64,000 nt of DNA from the NCBI GenBank assembly GCA_964016885.1, contig OZ024748.1, forward strand, positions 35,105,387-35,169,386, read 5' to 3'. The notes under the pieces were generated by a model, which saw only the letters and a list, made by a program, of their open reading frames with translations, was not told the DNA's origin and made no database searches. This document shows positions 61,452 to 64,000 of this stretch, piece by piece. The translations under genes were made by a program, and so were the position numbers. Position 1 is the stretch's first letter; every line of letters begins with the position of its first letter. The DNA is from Eledone cirrhosa (Eukaryota > Mollusca > Cephalopoda > Octopoda > Eledonidae).

Positions 61452-62027
61452 CTATCGTCGAGTACGTCTATTCCTGACTATGAGATCACTAACTACTAGG
61501 CTATGTTGAGAGGTGCATTCTTCACAGGGGAGGGATTTAGTGTTTACAACAGACACTTTGTCCCGTCTTCTAGTAAGGATATAATCTATCTGGCTGGCAT
61601 GTTCTCCTGATCTGTAGGTGATCAAGTGGTTTTCACGTTTTTTGAAGTTCGTGTTACAGATAGTTAGGCTATCCAGGATTCTGAAGCCCTCCTCATTTCT
61701 ATTTCCAACTCCAAAGCCTCCATGGATTCCATCATAGCCATCACTATGTTGTCCAACGTGACCGTTTAGATCGCCAGCAATAATTAAGTAGTCGCTGTCA
61801 GTTATTTGGGAGGTAGTGTGCATTAGCATCTCATAGAACCTATCCTTTATAACATCAGGTAGACCAGATTGGGGTGCATAAGCGGATATTATTGTCACAG
61901 TAGTTCTATTTAGGACTAGTCTTAATTTAATTATTCTGTCATTTACTCTATTTACGTCAATTACCTTATCTACCCATTTTTCAGCTAACATAATTCCTAC
62001 ATCACCCTGTCCATTTTCATTTCCCAC
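61452..62027 (-). pseudogene. LINE copy 6 APE-type endonuclease domain
   Basis: Continuous 191-codon frame covering the C-terminal two thirds of the nuclease: TVTIISAYAPQSG, IIAGDLNGHVG (catalytic D and N), GFGVGNRNEEG, LITYRSGEHASQIDYILTRR and SQHSLVVSDLIVR, the His-containing end motif in the RTE-type form. The N-terminal part with the metal-binding Glu (QETRW) follows at about 62,040-62,130 in another frame. In the element this domain nicks target DNA to prime reverse transcription. Confidence 0.92.
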
Positions 62028-62459
62028 CCAAGTTTATAGCATCCTTTTTTACCCACGATGAATCTGGCAGACGCCCCTCTCCACCTAGTTTCTTGAATAC
62101 AACAAACATCAACTTCTTTACGTTCAAGCATCTCTACAACCTAATTTGAGCGACCTTTCAATGTGCGTTCATGGTACCAACTCTGAAGTTGGGAGGGTGG
62201 GATGGATGGGTTGGAGGGGCAGGGAGGGGTGTGGGAGACGGAATTTTGTTGGTCATCCGTGTCTGAAATAAAGAGGGGTCCTTGTATTCTCGACTTGCAG
62301 CAGGAGGTGAATTTATCTTTATCTGTGACATTGCAAACAGGTCTAAACTTAAGGAGTAGTAACCGGAGTGGTAGCTTTGCTATACTGATTTGTGAGAAAA
62401 CTTACTAAAGCCGTTGAGTTATGATTGGACCATATAGCAATGATGGTGTGTGTGGGGTG

Positions 62460-62910
62460 GGGGTAACTTTAGGAGAAGGTTAGTTTTTAGGAAGAGTCCA
62501 ACAGATTGAGACATTAAAAACATGTAAAATAATAATTGAAAATCAGAGAGGAAAACGGAGAATTTGAAATTTAGACTGGCATAAATAGGAGTTTAAAACA
62601 CTGCTTATTGAGAAGACTACGGATAGAAAAAAAGACAAGTATTGCTTACATTCTCAAAATCGACAGATCGCCCGCAAGATATATTATATAGATAAATTCT
62701 GTCCTTGGGAACCAGCAAGATTTATTTTATACTTGCGATCATATGGGTTTGTTTTTATTGATTTATTATTTTAAATCGAGACAGGCAAACTGTATTAATC
62801 TAATTAGTATTTTTCAATCTAGCTAACTTGGTCGTTTACAATGCAAACGCTTATATGTTCATATTGGTGTTTATCATATATTAATTTATATTAACTTGTA
62901 TATATATATA
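62460..62910. other. AT-rich DNA, nothing recognised
   Basis: No coding similarity, RNA gene or repeat structure was seen. A short (TA)n run at 62,899-62,910 precedes the LINE copy on the plus strand. Confidence 0.6.
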
Positions 62911-64000
62911 GTGTCTGTTGTTAACACTAAATCCCTCCCCCATGAAGAATGCACCTCCCAACATAGACTGATAATTAGCGACCTCATAGTCAGGACGAGA
63001 CGTACTAGACAGCAGAAGAGGACTATCCTCAGGAGAAAAATATGGAGGCTAAAGGACCCCATAGCCAGAAATAAATTTCAAAGCATATTACTTGATGCTT
63101 TCGACAGTAAGGAAGAGCAATTAGAGTCGTATAATATAGAGGAACAGTGGGAATTCCTGAAAGCAAACCTGCTGACGGCGGCAGACGAAGTCTGTGGCTG
63201 GAGCAGGCCTGTAGGTAGGAGGAGAGTAACGTGGTGGTGGAACAGTAAGGCGGAGGAGTCAATTAAGGCCAAAAAGCAGGCTTGGAAAGTATGGCGGGAT
63301 GGGGGAAGTAGAGAAGACTATCAAGTGGCCAGGAGGGAAGCTAGGAGACAAGTGTACTTCGCAAGAAGGGAAGCAGAGGAAAGAAAGTTCAAGCATGTTC
63401 TACAACGTGAGGACCAAAAACGTGAGGTGTTCAGGATTGCTAGGCAATGTGTCAAGGAAAACCGTGATATTGTCGGGGAGAAGTGTGTACTTAATGATGA
63501 TGGCATACTTGCCATCACTGACGCTGATCAGAAGGTAGCTTGGAACTGTCACTACGAAAGGCTTCTAAATGAGGAGAACAAATGGGAGAAAGACAGTCTC
63601 CCCCACATCGACCCAATAGAGGGACCAGCAGTGTTAGTCAAAGGTAGTATAATAAGTAAGGCAATCAAAGATATGAAGACGGGTAAGGCGGTTGGGCCTT
63701 CGGAAATAGTTGCTGAGATGCTGAAAGCCTCTGGAACGGTGGGACACACCATGGTCACCCGGATAGTAAGCCAAGTCATACAGAATGGGGTTGTTCCGAA
63801 GGACTGGCATAGCAGCATCATCATTAACTGTTACAAGGGTAAAGGAGATGCCCTAGATAGGTGTAACTATAGAGGCATTAAATTAATCGACCAGGTCATG
63901 AAGGTCACGGAAAAAGTAATAGCGCAACTAATCAGAGAGAGAATTGATCTAGATGAAATGCAGTTCGGGTTTGTGTCAGGCAAAAGTACCACAGACGCTC
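62911..64000 (+). mobile_element. RTE-like LINE copy 7, open frame, runs off the window
   Basis: Plus-strand frame from 62,911 (VSVVNTKSLPHEECTSQHRL) to the window end has no stop in 363 codons. It covers the last part of the endonuclease (QHRLIISDLIVR), the linker ([30 protein letters not shown]) and the RT start ([47 protein letters not shown]). It is 5' truncated at a TA run. No frameshift or stop is visible, unlike every other copy here, so it may be the youngest. The catalytic YADD region lies beyond the window. Confidence 0.92.

Larger units (their letters stand above)
59441..62200 (-). mobile_element. RTE-like LINE copy 6, nearly full-length coding, 3' end missing
   Basis: Most complete LINE here: endonuclease (about 61,452-62,180), linker (60,843-61,450), RT (60,164-60,800), PHD-like finger (about 59,890-60,020) and part of the C-terminal domain (to 59,441). 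The 3' UTR and tail are gone; the low end joins a TA tract beside LINE family B. The 5' part reads CCIQETRWRGASARF-like residues near 62,060-62,110, the start of the APE-type nuclease. 62,200-62,460 may be its 5' UTR. It lies head to head with the plus-strand copy at 62,911. Confidence 0.9.

Overview
The window looks like animal nuclear DNA from a coleoid cephalopod, most likely an octopus. Reasons: spliced genes with GT-AG introns, long (TA)n tracts, APE-type RTE-like LINEs with GATGAT-type 3' tails, and tRNA-derived SINEs of the kind common in cephalopod genomes (one with the tail arrangement 'cctttcatcc...ggggtcgataaa...agtac'). There are no bacterial operons, Shine-Dalgarno sites or CRISPR arrays. 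The species call is inference.

Layout. 1-11,140 is a retroelement graveyard: an RTE-like LINE fragment (minus), a Penelope-like element with RT and GIY-YIG endonuclease remains (minus), a 141-bp tandem duplication, then a train of truncated minus-strand RTE-like LINE copies (about 2,965-9,500), each bounded by (TA)n microsatellite, one tRNA-derived SINE, and a GC-rich unclassified block. 11,141-50,390 is a single satellite of about 39 kb with a 54-bp monomer (about 725 copies). It has several layers of higher-order repeat, including 4.8-kb units that are almost identical, and its left end is inverted through a perfect 24-bp-arm palindrome. 50,655-53,550 holds five plus-strand exons of a metallophosphoesterase of the MPPED1/MPPED2 (UPF0046) family with all five catalytic motifs. 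56,769-57,389 holds the last two exons of a convergent minus-strand gene for an RRM RNA-binding protein. 57,400-64,000 is again repeat-rich: a MITE-like element, several LINE remnants, a SINE that shares its 3' tail with a neighbouring LINE, a nearly full-length but broken LINE (EN + RT + PHD-like finger, minus), and at the right edge a LINE copy on the plus strand whose frame is open for 363 codons up to the window end.

Only two host genes are supported; they converge, with about 3.2 kb between their stop codons. The retroelements form an ecosystem in which the SINE tail matches a LINE tail, so the LINE enzyme probably mobilised the SINE. The satellite lies directly upstream of the first recognised phosphoesterase exon and may sit in that gene's first intron. 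The long satellite reading frames are best explained by a 54-bp period divisible by three, not by a real gene. The most unusual features are the satellite's architecture, its fold-back end and its built-in hairpin.
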